This document shows, one piece after another, positions 26,418 to 36,043 of a DNA stretch of 64,000 nucleotides. The stretch lies in contig UQVH01000017.1 of assembly GCA_900544535.1 (NCBI GenBank), positions 1 through 64,000 of the forward strand, written 5' to 3'. This DNA is from an uncultured Bacteroidales bacterium. GTDB lineage: Bacteria; Bacteroidota; Bacteroidia; Bacteroidales; Muribaculaceae. How positions within the stretch are numbered: position 1 is the stretch's first letter; each line of letters opens with the position of its first letter. The notes below the pieces were generated by a model that had not been told where the DNA came from, did not search any database, and was given only the letters and a program-made list of their open reading frames with translations. Position numbers and translations under genes: made by a program.

Positions 26418-27839
26418 ATGAGAAATTTCGTTCATGTTTTAACTGTTTTATGTGGGATTGCCGGAGTCACAGGCTCCTCTTTCGCACAAGATTCCGCCAC
26501 CGCATACCTAAAGGATAAAATGCCTGAGCGCTGGGGATATTCACCTGCGATCTCCGCTGGAGTAGCAGATAAGGATGAGGAAAACGATTGGTGGAGAAAT
26601 TTTGAAGATCCATTGCTCGATTCCCTAGTCATAGAAGGCTTTCAAAACAATTTCAGTGTACAAATAGCTGTCAGACGGATCAATATCGCGGCCAATCAGG
26701 TACGTCAAGCCATGTCGGGCTATTATCCTTCGGTCAATTTAAACGGAGGATATACTTACGGCAGAAATGCCGGTGCAATCTCAGGGTCCCATATCAAATC
26801 GTCGACTTCAAGCTATTTTTCATTAGGAGCCGACATGAGTTGGGAAATCGATCTGTTCGGAAGAATCACGTCGCAAGTGAAAGGCAAAAAGGCCAACCTG
26901 AATGTCAGCAAAGCAGATTATGAAGGAACTATGCTGAGTATCGCAGCGAATATCTCCACATATTATGTCAATCTGCGTACGTTTCAGGAAAATCTTTTCG
27001 TAACAAAAGAACATCTTGCCTCCCAATCTAAAGTTGTAGAGATCGCCAAAGCCAGATTTGAAGCAGGATTAGTGTCAAAATTGGATGTCACCCAGGCTGA
27101 GACGGTCTACTATTCGACCGAGGCAAAAATACCGCAGTTGGAAACTTCAATAAACGAATCCATCAATGCTTTGGCAGTCCTTTTAGGAGTCTATCCTGAA
27201 ACGATAAGACCGCGATTAGTATATAAAGGGTCACATCCCCGGCTTCAGCATTTGGTTTCTACGGGATTTCCGGCAGATTTACTGCGGCGCAGACCTGACA
27301 TAATAGAGGCTGAAGCACAGCTTGCCGTTTATGCCGCCCAGATCGGAATTGCGAAAAAAGATTTTCTGCCGAGTCTGTCGCTTAACGGGTCCATCGGAGT
27401 TGCGGCACACAAGCCGAAAGATCTTTTCGGTAAAAACAGTCTCGAATATTCCATAGCCCCTACTCTGTCGTGGAATCTGTTTGACGGTTTCAGCCGCAAA
27501 TATGCGCTTCGGGAAGCCAGGGAGCAAATGGAGGAAGGCATTGACAACTACAATCTCATTGTCCTTACCGCAGTCAATGAAGTGGATAATGCCATGAGCT
27601 CATATCTCGCGTCATTACAGATTATTGACAGCAATTCAAACGGGTTGAAGCAAAGTTCAGAGTCTTTTGACTTGTCAGTTAATCTGTATAAACAGGGGCT
27701 GACACCATTCAGCAATGTCGTAGATGCCCAGATAAATACTCTGAGCTATGCCAACTCCCTGATCTCGGCCCGCGGCGAGGCGTTGGTCTCTTTAGTAAAT
27801 CTGTATAAAGCATTGGGAGGTTCCATCTCCGTTAAATAG
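26418..27839 (+). CDS. RND efflux outer membrane channel (TolC/OprM family)
   Basis: 473 residues with a signal peptide ending near SSFAQ. There is no lipobox Cys, although many NodT/OprM relatives are lipoproteins. Features of the family include the WWRNFEDPLLDSLV opening, the repeated outer membrane efflux domain, and the LRRRPDIIEAEAQLAVYAAQ segment. It forms the exit duct of the tripartite pump encoded with the two following genes (33 bases to the adaptor). Gene order here is channel-adaptor-pump-TetR. Confidence 0.93.
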   Translation: MRNFVHVLTVLCGIAGVTGSSFAQDSATAYLKDKMPERWGYSPAISAGVADKDEENDWWRNFEDPLLDSLVIEGFQNNFSVQIAVRRINIAANQVRQAMSGYYPSVNLNGGYTYGRNAGAISGSHIKSSTSSYFSLGADMSWEIDLFGRITSQVKGKKANLNVSKADYEGTMLSIAANISTYYVNLRTFQENLFVTKEHLASQSKVVEIAKARFEAGLVSKLDVTQAETVYYSTEAKIPQLETSINESINALAVLLGVYPETIRPRLVYKGSHPRLQHLVSTGFPADLLRRRPDIIEAEAQLAVYAAQIGIAKKDFLPSLSLNGSIGVAAHKPKDLFGKNSLEYSIAPTLSWNLFDGFSRKYALREAREQMEEGIDNYNLIVLTAVNEVDNAMSSYLASLQIIDSNSNGLKQSSESFDLSVNLYKQGLTPFSNVVDAQINTLSYANSLISARGEALVSLVNLYKALGGSISVK

Positions 27840-27872
27840 TCTCGATCTTCAACAACGCAAAACCTGACCGGT

Positions 27873-28997
27873 ATGAATACAAAACTTATTACATTCAGTA
27901 CAACCATCATACTCTCCGCCATACTTCTTCCTTCGTGTGGCAACCACGGCAGACACAACATTGACGATACAGAACCTACCGTAGATGTGGCATTACCAGT
28001 GACTGACTCAATCACACTGACCAGTTCTTATCCCGGCTACTTAACAGCCAAAGCCAAAGTCGATGTAGTCGGAAGGGTGAGCGGACAATTACTGAGCAAA
28101 AATTTCACCAACGGCCAGTTTGTAGAAAAGGGCTCAGTGCTATACCGAATAGAGGACAGTAAATATCGCGATGCCGTACAGCAGGCAAGAGCTGCCCTTG
28201 CAACGGCCCAAAGTAGTCGCGACTATGCGCAAAGCCATTACGACGCTGTCAAGAAAGCACTGGAAAGTGATGCGGTCTCAAAGATGGAGGTGATTCAGGC
28301 CGAAAGTGATCTGAGACAGGCAGAAGCAAGCATCAAAAACGCCCTGGCTGCCTTAGAGACCGCTTCGACCAACCTCAGATACTGCACCGTAATCGCCCCT
28401 ATTTCCGGATATGTCACATCGTCGTCCTATGATCCGGGATCATACATAAACGGAGAAGGGAGTCCGGTTGTACTGACCACTTTGTATGACAATTCGGCAC
28501 TGACCGCACAGTTTTCCATAGAGGATGAAAGACTCATAGAGATACTACGCAACGGGGACTACCGCAATATGCCGGAACTTAAACATGTGGAACTGAGCTT
28601 TTCTGATACAATCGGACACAAATATTACGGCGATCTCTCCTATATGGCTCCGATGGTCGACACTTCGACCGGGACGGTTGCATTGCAGTGCAAAATTGAA
28701 AACACTTACAATGAACTACGGCCCGGAATGTTTGTAAAAGTAAATCTCCCGTATCAGAATCTGGAGAAAGCCATATTGGTCAGGGACGCATCATTAAGCA
28801 CAGACCAGTTAGGCAAATATCTGTACGTTGTAAATGATTCAGACAGGATTGTCTATACTCCTGTTTCAGTAGGACCGCTATGTCATGATTCCATGAGAGT
28901 GGTTCTCTCCGGTATCCGGGCTGATTCGCGTTATGTGACCAAAGCTTTGCTCAAAGTCCGCAACGGTATGCAAGTAAAACCGGTAATAGTAAAATAA
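27873..28997 (+). CDS. RND efflux periplasmic adaptor lipoprotein
   Basis: 374 residues. A lipoprotein signal ends in LLPSC. The usual membrane-fusion layout follows: biotinyl-lipoyl halves (VDVVGRVSGQLLSKNFTNGQ and YCTVIAPISGYVTSS), a long alpha-helical hairpin between them (AALATAQSSRDYAQSHYDA), and beta-barrel and membrane-proximal domains. It links the pump with the outer membrane channel. It ends 39 bases before the pump gene. Confidence 0.94.
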   Translation: MNTKLITFSTTIILSAILLPSCGNHGRHNIDDTEPTVDVALPVTDSITLTSSYPGYLTAKAKVDVVGRVSGQLLSKNFTNGQFVEKGSVLYRIEDSKYRDAVQQARAALATAQSSRDYAQSHYDAVKKALESDAVSKMEVIQAESDLRQAEASIKNALAALETASTNLRYCTVIAPISGYVTSSSYDPGSYINGEGSPVVLTTLYDNSALTAQFSIEDERLIEILRNGDYRNMPELKHVELSFSDTIGHKYYGDLSYMAPMVDTSTGTVALQCKIENTYNELRPGMFVKVNLPYQNLEKAILVRDASLSTDQLGKYLYVVNDSDRIVYTPVSVGPLCHDSMRVVLSGIRADSRYVTKALLKVRNGMQVKPVIVK

Positions 28998-29036
28998 ACA
29001 TAAACGGAGTCTCTCACGAGGGTAAATCACAACGTC

Positions 29037-32000
29037 ATGTTCTCAAGATTTTTCATTGACAGACCGATTTTCGCAACGGTCCTCGCTATAATTATGGTAC
29101 TGATAGGGTTAATGACAGTCAAAAGTCTGCCCGTGTCACAATATCCCGACATCACACCTCCGACCGTAATGGTATCGGCCTCTTATCCAGGGGCCGACGC
29201 CGCAACCGTGGCTGAAGTTGTCGGCACTCCGATTGAAGAACAGATCAACGGAGTGGAAGGCATGATGTATATGAGTTCCAATTCAAGTGACGGCTCATAC
29301 AGTCTGACCATAACATTTGAAAACGGTACGGACCTCGATGATGCCGCTGTAAAAGTGCAGAACCGCATCTCATTGGCTGAGGCAACTCTCCCCACTGCGG
29401 TAAAGGAACAAGGGATCTCCGTAATGGCCGAATCATCCAACATAATTCTCTTTATCGCTCTTGAGGGTGATGACCCGAAGCGCTACGACGCCTTATATCT
29501 CACAAATTATGCACAACTCAATATTATTGACGAGCTTTCGCGAATCGACGGAGTCGGAGGTGCCGGAGCGTTCGGAGCAGGAAAATACAGTATGCGCGTA
29601 TGGCTTGATCCGGAGAAAATGAGAGTTCGCGGACTGACCCCGGCAGATGTCAGCGCCATGATCCAATCTCAGAACCTTGAGGTATCATCCGGCAGCGTGG
29701 GGACACCTCCCGCTCCAACCGGGGTCGAATTTGAATTCACACTTACATCCGACGGACAACTGCAGACAGCAGAACAATTCGGGAATATTATCCTTAGGAC
29801 TGATTCCAACGGCTCCATGTTGCGTCTCAAAGATATAGCGTCAGTTGAACTTGGCAGTGAAAGCTATTCAACCGTCTCGCATGTTTCCGGCAAGCAGGCC
29901 GGTCTTATCGGTGTACAGCAACGTCCCGGAGCAAACGCACTTGAAGTCGCAACTAAAGTGAAGGCCAAAATGGATGAACTCTCGACGTATTTCCCAGAAG
30001 GAATTCACTATGAGGTCATAATGGACACCACTTCTTTCGTCAGCGCGTCAATTGATGAAGTAATTGTGACATTTGTGGAAACCACTCTGATCGTGATGCT
30101 TGTCATACTGATCTTCCTGCAAAGCTGGAGAGCGGTAATCATACCTATGATCGCCATTCCGGTCTCTCTCATCGGGACATTCGCGGTGATGAAAGTGCTC
30201 GGTTTCTCAATCAATACCCTGACTCTTTTCGGCCTTGTTCTGGCGATAGCCATCGTAGTCGATGACGCGATAGTTGTGGTGGAAGACTGCGCCCGTCTGG
30301 TCCAGCAAGGCAAACTGACACCACGGCAAAGTGCTGAAAAAGCCATGAAAGAACTCCAGGGACCGGTAGTCGGAGAAGTCCTTGTGCTCCTCTCCGTTTT
30401 CATCCCTACGGCTTTCATCAGCGGCATCACGGGAGAACTTTACAAACAATTCGCACTGACAATCGCTACCTCCGTGGCCTTTTCAGGCTTCAACGCCTTG
30501 ACATTCACACCGGCAATGTGTGCTCTCTTCCTGCGCAAGAAAGAAGATCCGAACCCTCATTTCTTCCTATACAAATGGTTCAACAAAGGCTATGGCATCG
30601 TGGTAAAGAAATATAGCACGGCCATAGGTCATCTGCTCCAAAAACCGCTTGTTGCCATCGGTATATATATAATATTGTGTGGGTTTGCCTTTTGGGGATT
30701 TATAAAACTCCCGACAAGTTATATTCCACAGGAGGACATGGGCTATTTCATGACATCCGTTCAGCTTCCCACCGGCGCATCGCTTGACCGCACAGATAAG
30801 GTCGTGACTGAATTGGCAGACAAAATTAAAGATCTACCTGAGGTCAAGGATGTGATTTCGATTTCCGGCTCTTCCATGATGGGAGGAGGTTCCGGAGGAA
30901 ATATGGGATCATTGTTTGTGGTGCTGAAACCTTGGAGCGAGCGCAAAGGGAAGAATCAGGATGTTAATGCCGTAATGGCGCGCGTCAGCGAAATCTCCGC
31001 TGCATATCAGGAACCGATCGTATTTTCCATCAATCCCCCTGCCATACCGGGTTTGGGTATGACGTCAGGAATGCAGATGCAGATACTTGACATCAATAAT
31101 CTCGGCGCAGCTGCTTTGCAGAACGTACTGACTGCTATGCAAGAAGCCGCAAAGAAAGACGACCGGATTGCTCAGCTGACTACTCAGTTCCAGGCCGGTG
31201 TGCCTCAATATGCGATTAAAGTCGACCGAGATAAAGCAAAACTGCTTGGCCTGACAGTAGAGGATATCTACTCTACCCTTGCACAATTCATGGGTGGTAG
31301 CTATGTCAACGACTTTGTAAAGTTTGGCCGCACATATCAGGTGAATCTGAGCGCCGACGATGAATCACGTAGCCGAATCGGCAAACTCGGAAACCTGTCC
31401 GTGCGTAATTCAAACGGGGATATGGTTCCATTCGCCTCATTCATATCGATAGAACCGACAATCGGCCAGTCTACTGTCAGCCGCTACAATATGTACACGA
31501 CAGCCTCCATCACAGGTACCCCTGCCAGCCATGTCTCCAGCAAGCAGACCATCACGGCAATGGAGGAGATTTTAGAGGAAGCCGTAGGCGACCGTTTCGC
31601 CTATGCCTGGACAGGCGAGGCATATCAGGAAACCCAGGCAGGGACAACCATTACATTCGTATTGCTGTTTGCAATAATAATAACAATTCTCGTGCTTGCT
31701 GCCCAATATGAAAGCTGGACCGATCCGATCGCTGTCGTCATTTCTATGCCTACCGCCATTCTCGGTACAGTCATAGGCTGTCTGTTCCTGTCACAGTCCA
31801 TTTCGATCTACACTCAGATCGGTATAATCCTCCTGCTTGGACTTTCGGCCAAGAATGCGATACTTATCGTAGAATATGCCCGCGATTTCCATCAGAGCGG
31901 TCAGTCTGTACGGCAAGCAGCATCCGATGCCGGAGTAATCCGCTTCCGCCCGATCATGATGACGGCACTCGCCTTCGTATTCGGCGTGCTCCCGATGCTC

Positions 32001-32222
32001 TTTGCCACAGGAGCAGGCGCTAACTCACGAATAGCCTTAGGTACGGCGGTTGTTTTCGGTATGGCTGTAAATGCTATCGTCGGCACCTTGTTTGTCCCCG
32101 GTTTCTGGGAACTGTTAGAGAATTTCAGAGAAAAATATCTGTCAAAAATATTCGCCGCTTCCGACGAGACTGTCAACGGTCAGAAAAACACCGGTCAGAA
32201 CAATTCTGCAAGCGGAGTTTAG
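29037..32222 (+). CDS. HAE1-family RND multidrug efflux pump (AcrB-like)
   Basis: 1061 residues, the normal length. It is a trimeric inner membrane proton/drug antiporter. Opening MFSRFFIDRPIFATVLAI is typical. The proton-relay residues are present: two Asp in VVDDAIVVVED (fourth helix) and Lys in GLSAKNAILIVEYARD (tenth helix). Two large periplasmic porter loops lie between helices 1-2 and 7-8. The substrate is unknown. The TetR gene 91 bases downstream is its likely regulator. Confidence 0.97.
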   Translation: MFSRFFIDRPIFATVLAIIMVLIGLMTVKSLPVSQYPDITPPTVMVSASYPGADAATVAEVVGTPIEEQINGVEGMMYMSSNSSDGSYSLTITFENGTDLDDAAVKVQNRISLAEATLPTAVKEQGISVMAESSNIILFIALEGDDPKRYDALYLTNYAQLNIIDELSRIDGVGGAGAFGAGKYSMRVWLDPEKMRVRGLTPADVSAMIQSQNLEVSSGSVGTPPAPTGVEFEFTLTSDGQLQTAEQFGNIILRTDSNGSMLRLKDIASVELGSESYSTVSHVSGKQAGLIGVQQRPGANALEVATKVKAKMDELSTYFPEGIHYEVIMDTTSFVSASIDEVIVTFVETTLIVMLVILIFLQSWRAVIIPMIAIPVSLIGTFAVMKVLGFSINTLTLFGLVLAIAIVVDDAIVVVEDCARLVQQGKLTPRQSAEKAMKELQGPVVGEVLVLLSVFIPTAFISGITGELYKQFALTIATSVAFSGFNALTFTPAMCALFLRKKEDPNPHFFLYKWFNKGYGIVVKKYSTAIGHLLQKPLVAIGIYIILCGFAFWGFIKLPTSYIPQEDMGYFMTSVQLPTGASLDRTDKVVTELADKIKDLPEVKDVISISGSSMMGGGSGGNMGSLFVVLKPWSERKGKNQDVNAVMARVSEISAAYQEPIVFSINPPAIPGLGMTSGMQMQILDINNLGAAALQNVLTAMQEAAKKDDRIAQLTTQFQAGVPQYAIKVDRDKAKLLGLTVEDIYSTLAQFMGGSYVNDFVKFGRTYQVNLSADDESRSRIGKLGNLSVRNSNGDMVPFASFISIEPTIGQSTVSRYNMYTTASITGTPASHVSSKQTITAMEEILEEAVGDRFAYAWTGEAYQETQAGTTITFVLLFAIIITILVLAAQYESWTDPIAVVISMPTAILGTVIGCLFLSQSISIYTQIGIILLLGLSAKNAILIVEYARDFHQSGQSVRQAASDAGVIRFRPIMMTALAFVFGVLPMLFATGAGANSRIALGTAVVFGMAVNAIVGTLFVPGFWELLENFREKYLSKIFAASDETVNGQKNTGQNNSASGV

Positions 32223-32245
32223 CCGCGATTTTCGTTAACATTATT

Positions 32246-32273
32246 TAATTATTTTCCATTGCTGAAATAATTA
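32246..32273. promoter_or_regulatory. Candidate TetR operator (9-bp inverted repeat)
   Basis: TAATTATTT at 32246-32254 and AAATAATTA at 32265-32273 are perfect complements with a 10-base spacer. The palindrome covers the region between the -33 and -7 boxes of the tetR promoter, a classic site for autorepression. The arms are made only of A and T, so chance is a real alternative. Confidence 0.4.
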
Positions 32274-32284
32274 GCTTATCTTTG
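32259..32284 (+). promoter_or_regulatory. tetR promoter
   Basis: TTG at 32259-32261, a short 15-base spacer, then TATCTTTG at 32277-32284 (TAnnTTTG). The predicted start of transcription lies after the GTG at 32284, so translation must start at the ATG at 32314. Confidence 0.5.
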
Positions 32285-32313
32285 TGGGTGAAAATGTATA
32301 TCTAACCCTGCCG

Positions 32314-32919
32314 ATGGCGTCGAAAACCCGCGAAAGACTCCTTGAGGTTGCCCACCAGCTTTTCGCCAGCAATGGTGTGGAACGGACAACGATGAATGAT
32401 ATTGCCACTGCTTCTGACAAGGGGCGGCGCACGATCTACACCTATTTTAAAAATAAGCGTGAGATCTACGAAGCCGTTATCGAGCGCGAGAGCGAGGCTA
32501 TTGTCATGAAACTTCGCGACATTGTCAATTCCGCTCTTGAACCAGAGGAAAAACTACGGCGCTTTTTGAACGCGAGGTTCGATATTGTCGAAGAGACACT
32601 GAAAGCCTCATCCACTACAAGCCAGTTGCTCTCCTATATTACTCTTGACTATAAACGACTGGAGCGCATACGTGTGCTTGCTGTGGCTAAAGAGCAGGAA
32701 CTCATCAAGCAGATGATCGACGAGGGTGTGGCTAAAGGAATTTTCGATCCGCGTCAGGCCAGACTTCTGCCTGAGGTATATCAGATGATATTTCAGGGAA
32801 TAGACTATTGCCATCTGAGAGGCAGTTTCAACCAGCTGGGCATAACTCCGGCCGGTATAAGAGAGTCGGTCATCAATTTCGTAATCAATACGCTATTACT
32901 TAAATCAACTATTATATAG
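32314..32919 (+). CDS. TetR/AcrR family transcriptional regulator
   Basis: About 201 residues. The N-terminal helix-turn-helix is typical: RERLLEVAHQLFASNGVE, then TTMNDIATASDKGRRTIYTYF and KNKREIYEAV. The C-terminal ligand-binding part is helical and variable. It lies directly after the RND efflux operon on the same strand and has its own promoter with a palindrome across it, so it probably represses itself and may act on the pump genes. The frame extends to a GTG at 32284, but promoter position favours 32314. The fabG gene starts 24 bases after its stop. Confidence 0.92.
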   Translation: MASKTRERLLEVAHQLFASNGVERTTMNDIATASDKGRRTIYTYFKNKREIYEAVIERESEAIVMKLRDIVNSALEPEEKLRRFLNARFDIVEETLKASSTTSQLLSYITLDYKRLERIRVLAVAKEQELIKQMIDEGVAKGIFDPRQARLLPEVYQMIFQGIDYCHLRGSFNQLGITPAGIRESVINFVINTLLLKSTII

Positions 32920-32943
32920 TAACCTAAAACGATTATTAGGAAA

Positions 32944-33690
32944 ATGAAATTACTTGAAGGAAAAGTAGCTCTCATCACCGGCGCCGCCCGCGGCATCGGC
33001 AAGAGCATCGCTGTAAAATTCGCACAGGAAGGTGCCGACATCGCATTCACCGATCTCAACCGTGACGAAAACATGGAAGCAACTGAGAAAGAGCTTCAGG
33101 CTCTTGGCGTACGCGCCAAAGGTTATGCTTCAAACGCTGCCGATTTCGCGCAGACTGAAGAAGTTGTCGGAAAGATCAAAGAAGATTTCGGCCACATTGA
33201 TATTCTTGTCAACAATGCCGGTATCACCAAAGACGGTCTGATGATGCGCATGAGCGAGGCACAGTGGGATGCTGTGATCGCAGTAAACCTCAAGAGCGCA
33301 TTCAACTTCATACATGCAGTCCTCCCCATCATGATGCGTCAGCGTCAGGGTTCGATCATCAACATGGCGTCGGTCGTAGGCGTACACGGCAACGCAGGCC
33401 AGTCAAACTATGCAGCTTCCAAGGCCGGTCTTATCGCTCTCGCCAAGAGTATCGCTCAGGAAGTCGGCTCACGCGGCATCCGCGCCAACGCTATCGCTCC
33501 CGGCTTCATCGAAACCGCAATGACCGCAGCCCTCCCTGAGGATGTCCGCAAAGAGTGGGCTCTCAAAATTCCTCTGCGCCGCGCCGGTCAGGTTGAAGAC
33601 ATCGCCAATGTGGCAACATTCCTCGCATCCGACATGTCAAGCTACGTATCCGGCCAGGTTATCCAGGTCGACGGCGGCATGAACATGTAA
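32944..33690 (+). CDS. fabG: 3-oxoacyl-[acyl-carrier-protein] reductase
   Basis: 248 residues, a standard short-chain dehydrogenase. It reduces beta-ketoacyl-ACP with NADPH in fatty acid elongation. The nucleotide motif GAARGIGKS starts near residue 14, NNAG near residue 90, and the catalytic Ser and YAASK follow (ASVVGVHGNAGQSNYAASK). It lies 24 bases after tetR and is closed by a strong terminator. It is probably read through from the tetR promoter, as no separate promoter is visible. Confidence 0.95.
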   Translation: MKLLEGKVALITGAARGIGKSIAVKFAQEGADIAFTDLNRDENMEATEKELQALGVRAKGYASNAADFAQTEEVVGKIKEDFGHIDILVNNAGITKDGLMMRMSEAQWDAVIAVNLKSAFNFIHAVLPIMMRQRQGSIINMASVVGVHGNAGQSNYAASKAGLIALAKSIAQEVGSRGIRANAIAPGFIETAMTAALPEDVRKEWALKIPLRRAGQVEDIANVATFLASDMSSYVSGQVIQVDGGMNM

Positions 33691-33705
33691 TAAACGATCA
33701 ACGTT

Positions 33706-33763
33706 ACACACATAAGGATATTTCAATCATACACCTGTGAGGAATATCCTTATGTGTACTTTT
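33706..33763 (+). terminator. Rho-independent terminator after fabG
   Basis: A 15-bp perfect stem (ACACATAAGGATATT at 33708-33722 with 33743-33757) and a 20-base loop, followed by ACTTTT. Confidence 0.75.
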
Positions 33764-33794
33764 AAAATACGCTCTTAATCCCCAGTAATTGTAA

Positions 33795-34382
33795 ATGCTG
33801 ACATATAACACTCAACTAAAGCATCTGAAGTTGCCTGAATACGGGCGAAACATCCATCAGATGGTCGAACATTGTCTGACGATTGAAGATCGGGACGAAC
33901 GCACCCGTTGCGCATATTCGATAATCAATTGTATGAGCAAACTGTTTCCGAAACTGCGTGAAGAAGAAAATTATCAGCAGAAACTCTGGGACCACCTTGC
34001 CATCATGAGCGATTTTAAACTCGACATCGACTATCCGACCGAAGTGGTCGATGCCTCCAATCTCAATACGGTTCCTGAAAAAATCCCCTATACCTCCGAA
34101 CATATCCGTTACCGCCACTACGGCAAAGATGTCGAACGCCTCATAGCCGAGGCCGTAAAGATGGAACAGGGACCGGAACGGGACGAGCTTGTTCTTCTGA
34201 TCGCCAACCACATGAAGAAATTGCTTTTAGCTGTGAATTCCGACGGTGTGGACGACGCCAAAATTTTCAAGGATCTTGCAGAATATTCCCACGGACAGAT
34301 CTTGTTGTCGCCGGAAACAACAGTTCTTCATGAATTCAAGATCGTAGCACCCCCAAGCGGTAAAAAGAAAAAGAAAAGATAA
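33795..34382 (+). CDS. DUF4290 family protein
   Basis: 195 residues, cytoplasmic. The conserved opening of DUF4290 is seen (LTYNTQLKHLKLPEYGRNIH, then RTRCAYSIINCM), and a second copy-like element follows (RHYGKDVERLIAEAVKME). The C-terminus is Lys-rich (SGKKKKKR). The family is restricted to Bacteroidota, with no known function. In many relatives the next genes are murA and rimM; here rimM follows directly after 68 bases. Confidence 0.92.
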   Translation: MLTYNTQLKHLKLPEYGRNIHQMVEHCLTIEDRDERTRCAYSIINCMSKLFPKLREEENYQQKLWDHLAIMSDFKLDIDYPTEVVDASNLNTVPEKIPYTSEHIRYRHYGKDVERLIAEAVKMEQGPERDELVLLIANHMKKLLLAVNSDGVDDAKIFKDLAEYSHGQILLSPETTVLHEFKIVAPPSGKKKKKR

Positions 34383-34450
34383 TCGGATTCATTGCCCAAA
34401 GCTCTTGGTCCGCATAAACAAAACATAATCCACCAAAAGAGTCATTTCTC

Positions 34451-34981
34451 GTGATCAAACTGTCGGAAATAGCAGAAATCGGCCGGTTCAACAAGCCTCA
34501 CGGTATCAAGGGGGAGATTTCAGTCTCAGTCGACGGCAATATCGACCTGGAAGATGTCAAATGTATCATAGTCCGGATCGACGGAATCTTTGTACCTTTC
34601 TTTCTCAAGTCGGTAAGACCTAAAACCGCCGACACATCCCTGATAACCATTGAAGGAATCGACTCCGAAGAAAAAGCCCAGGAACTGACCAACCGTGACA
34701 TATATATCCTTCGCAGCGATCTTCCGGAAGAGGAGACTGACGAAGACGGGCTTTATGCCTCCGATCTGATCGGATATGAGATCAACGACGTTACAAGTGG
34801 TGAAATCGGTGTGATCGAAGACATCAACGATTCGACCCAAAACATACTTTTTATAGTCAGAACGCCCGAAGGCAAAGAACTCTACATCCCCGTCGTGGAA
34901 GAATTTATCTTGTCTGTCGATCCTGACAATGAAACTGTCAGAACAGATATACCGATCGAAATACTGACCCTTAACGATTGA
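34451..34981 (+). CDS. rimM: 16S rRNA processing/ribosome maturation factor RimM
   Basis: 176 residues starting at GTG. The N-terminal RimM beta-barrel begins with IGRFNKPHGIKGEISV, and the C-terminal PRC-barrel ends in ELYIPVVEEFILSVD. RimM binds the 30S head via protein S19 and helps late 16S maturation. It lies between DUF4290 and a small acidic protein (6-base gap to the next start). Confidence 0.95.
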   Translation: MIKLSEIAEIGRFNKPHGIKGEISVSVDGNIDLEDVKCIIVRIDGIFVPFFLKSVRPKTADTSLITIEGIDSEEKAQELTNRDIYILRSDLPEEETDEDGLYASDLIGYEINDVTSGEIGVIEDINDSTQNILFIVRTPEGKELYIPVVEEFILSVDPDNETVRTDIPIEILTLND

Positions 34982-34987
34982 TCGCAA

Positions 34988-35299
34988 ATGAAAGAATTTG
35001 AAGAAAAAGATGCCATAAAGTTAATGAGAGCGGCGCTGGCTCCTGAGTCAGCTGACCTCTATGATGACGATGAAATCCTCAATGTCATTGACATCATCTG
35101 GGATTGGTATGACGACAACGGTCTCCTTGACATTGACACCGAAGCCGACGATGAAGAAGTGAATACAGACTCACTGATCAAACACGTCCGCAAAATGCTC
35201 GCAAAAGATTCCGACTCACCTGTCAAGCCCGAAGATGTCGAGCCTTTGGTTATGGCCGAACTCCGTTACGAACAGTCTTTGGAAGATTTTGAAGGCTGA
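34988..35299 (+). CDS. Small acidic protein of unknown function
   Basis: 103 residues, very rich in Asp and Glu (LYDDDEILNVIDIIWDWYDD), helical, without signal peptide. It looks like a small Bacteroidota-specific conserved protein. It starts 6 bases after rimM, so it is co-transcribed and perhaps linked with ribosome or RNA function, which is inference only. No family name is recognised. Confidence 0.75.
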   Translation: MKEFEEKDAIKLMRAALAPESADLYDDDEILNVIDIIWDWYDDNGLLDIDTEADDEEVNTDSLIKHVRKMLAKDSDSPVKPEDVEPLVMAELRYEQSLEDFEG

Positions 35300-35345
35300 C
35301 ACCCCCTCTCTTCTTAAAAAACCGCACTCTATATTCTCATCGATT

Positions 35346-35990
35346 ATGAAAAATTTCATTTCTATACTTGTTTCGGTTCTGACGGTCTTGATTCCGTCAT
35401 GGGCTTCGGGCAAGGACAACGGTTCCGACCCGTATAAGGATTATGACGAAACCCGTTTCATGGATATGAGTCTGGATGAGAATATTCTGACACCAGCTGT
35501 CGGGAAGAACGAACATGGAGCGATCAAAGCTTATATGACACGCCTTGCCCAAGATCTGGCAAAGAGAAATTATATTGTCGACATGACAAGAAATGACGAA
35601 GTTATAATTGTCACCGTCCCTTCCGACGATATATTCCTTCCGAACGACACGTTGCTTTCGCCGAACGCTCCCGGCCGTCTGTCACCGCTGTTGAAAGCTT
35701 TTTCCGATCCGTTTATGATGAAAATGGTCTATGCCGTGCATACCGATAACACCGGTTCCGCTCCATACAATATGCGCTTGTCTCATGAACGGAACAATTC
35801 CATTTATGACTGGATGCTCGACAATATCAATGAAGATCTCATCGTTATCCCCTATGAAATGGGTGATACAGATCCGGTGGCTGCCAATGACACCCGCGAA
35901 GGGCGTCGGGAAAACCGGCGCCTTGAGATTTTCTTCATACCCGGACCGAAGATGATCACACTCGCACGGAAAGGGCAACTTACAAAATAG
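35346..35990 (+). CDS. OmpA-family outer membrane/periplasmic protein
   Basis: About 214 residues, from the ATG at 35346 that gives a clean signal peptide (KNFISILVSVLTVLIPSWASG); the longer frame from 35235 overlaps the preceding gene. The C-terminal half is an OmpA-like peptidoglycan-binding domain: VYAVHTDNTGSAPYNMRLSHERN, then a final NRRLEIFF block. The conserved Asp and Arg contacting diaminopimelate (HTDNTGS; ENRRLEI) are present. It anchors the outer membrane to the wall. Confidence 0.85.
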   Translation: MKNFISILVSVLTVLIPSWASGKDNGSDPYKDYDETRFMDMSLDENILTPAVGKNEHGAIKAYMTRLAQDLAKRNYIVDMTRNDEVIIVTVPSDDIFLPNDTLLSPNAPGRLSPLLKAFSDPFMMKMVYAVHTDNTGSAPYNMRLSHERNNSIYDWMLDNINEDLIVIPYEMGDTDPVAANDTREGRRENRRLEIFFIPGPKMITLARKGQLTK

Positions 35991-36043
35991 CACCGACAAC
36001 TCTAATATAATCGCAATATTATCACAGAAACATTATATCAACA

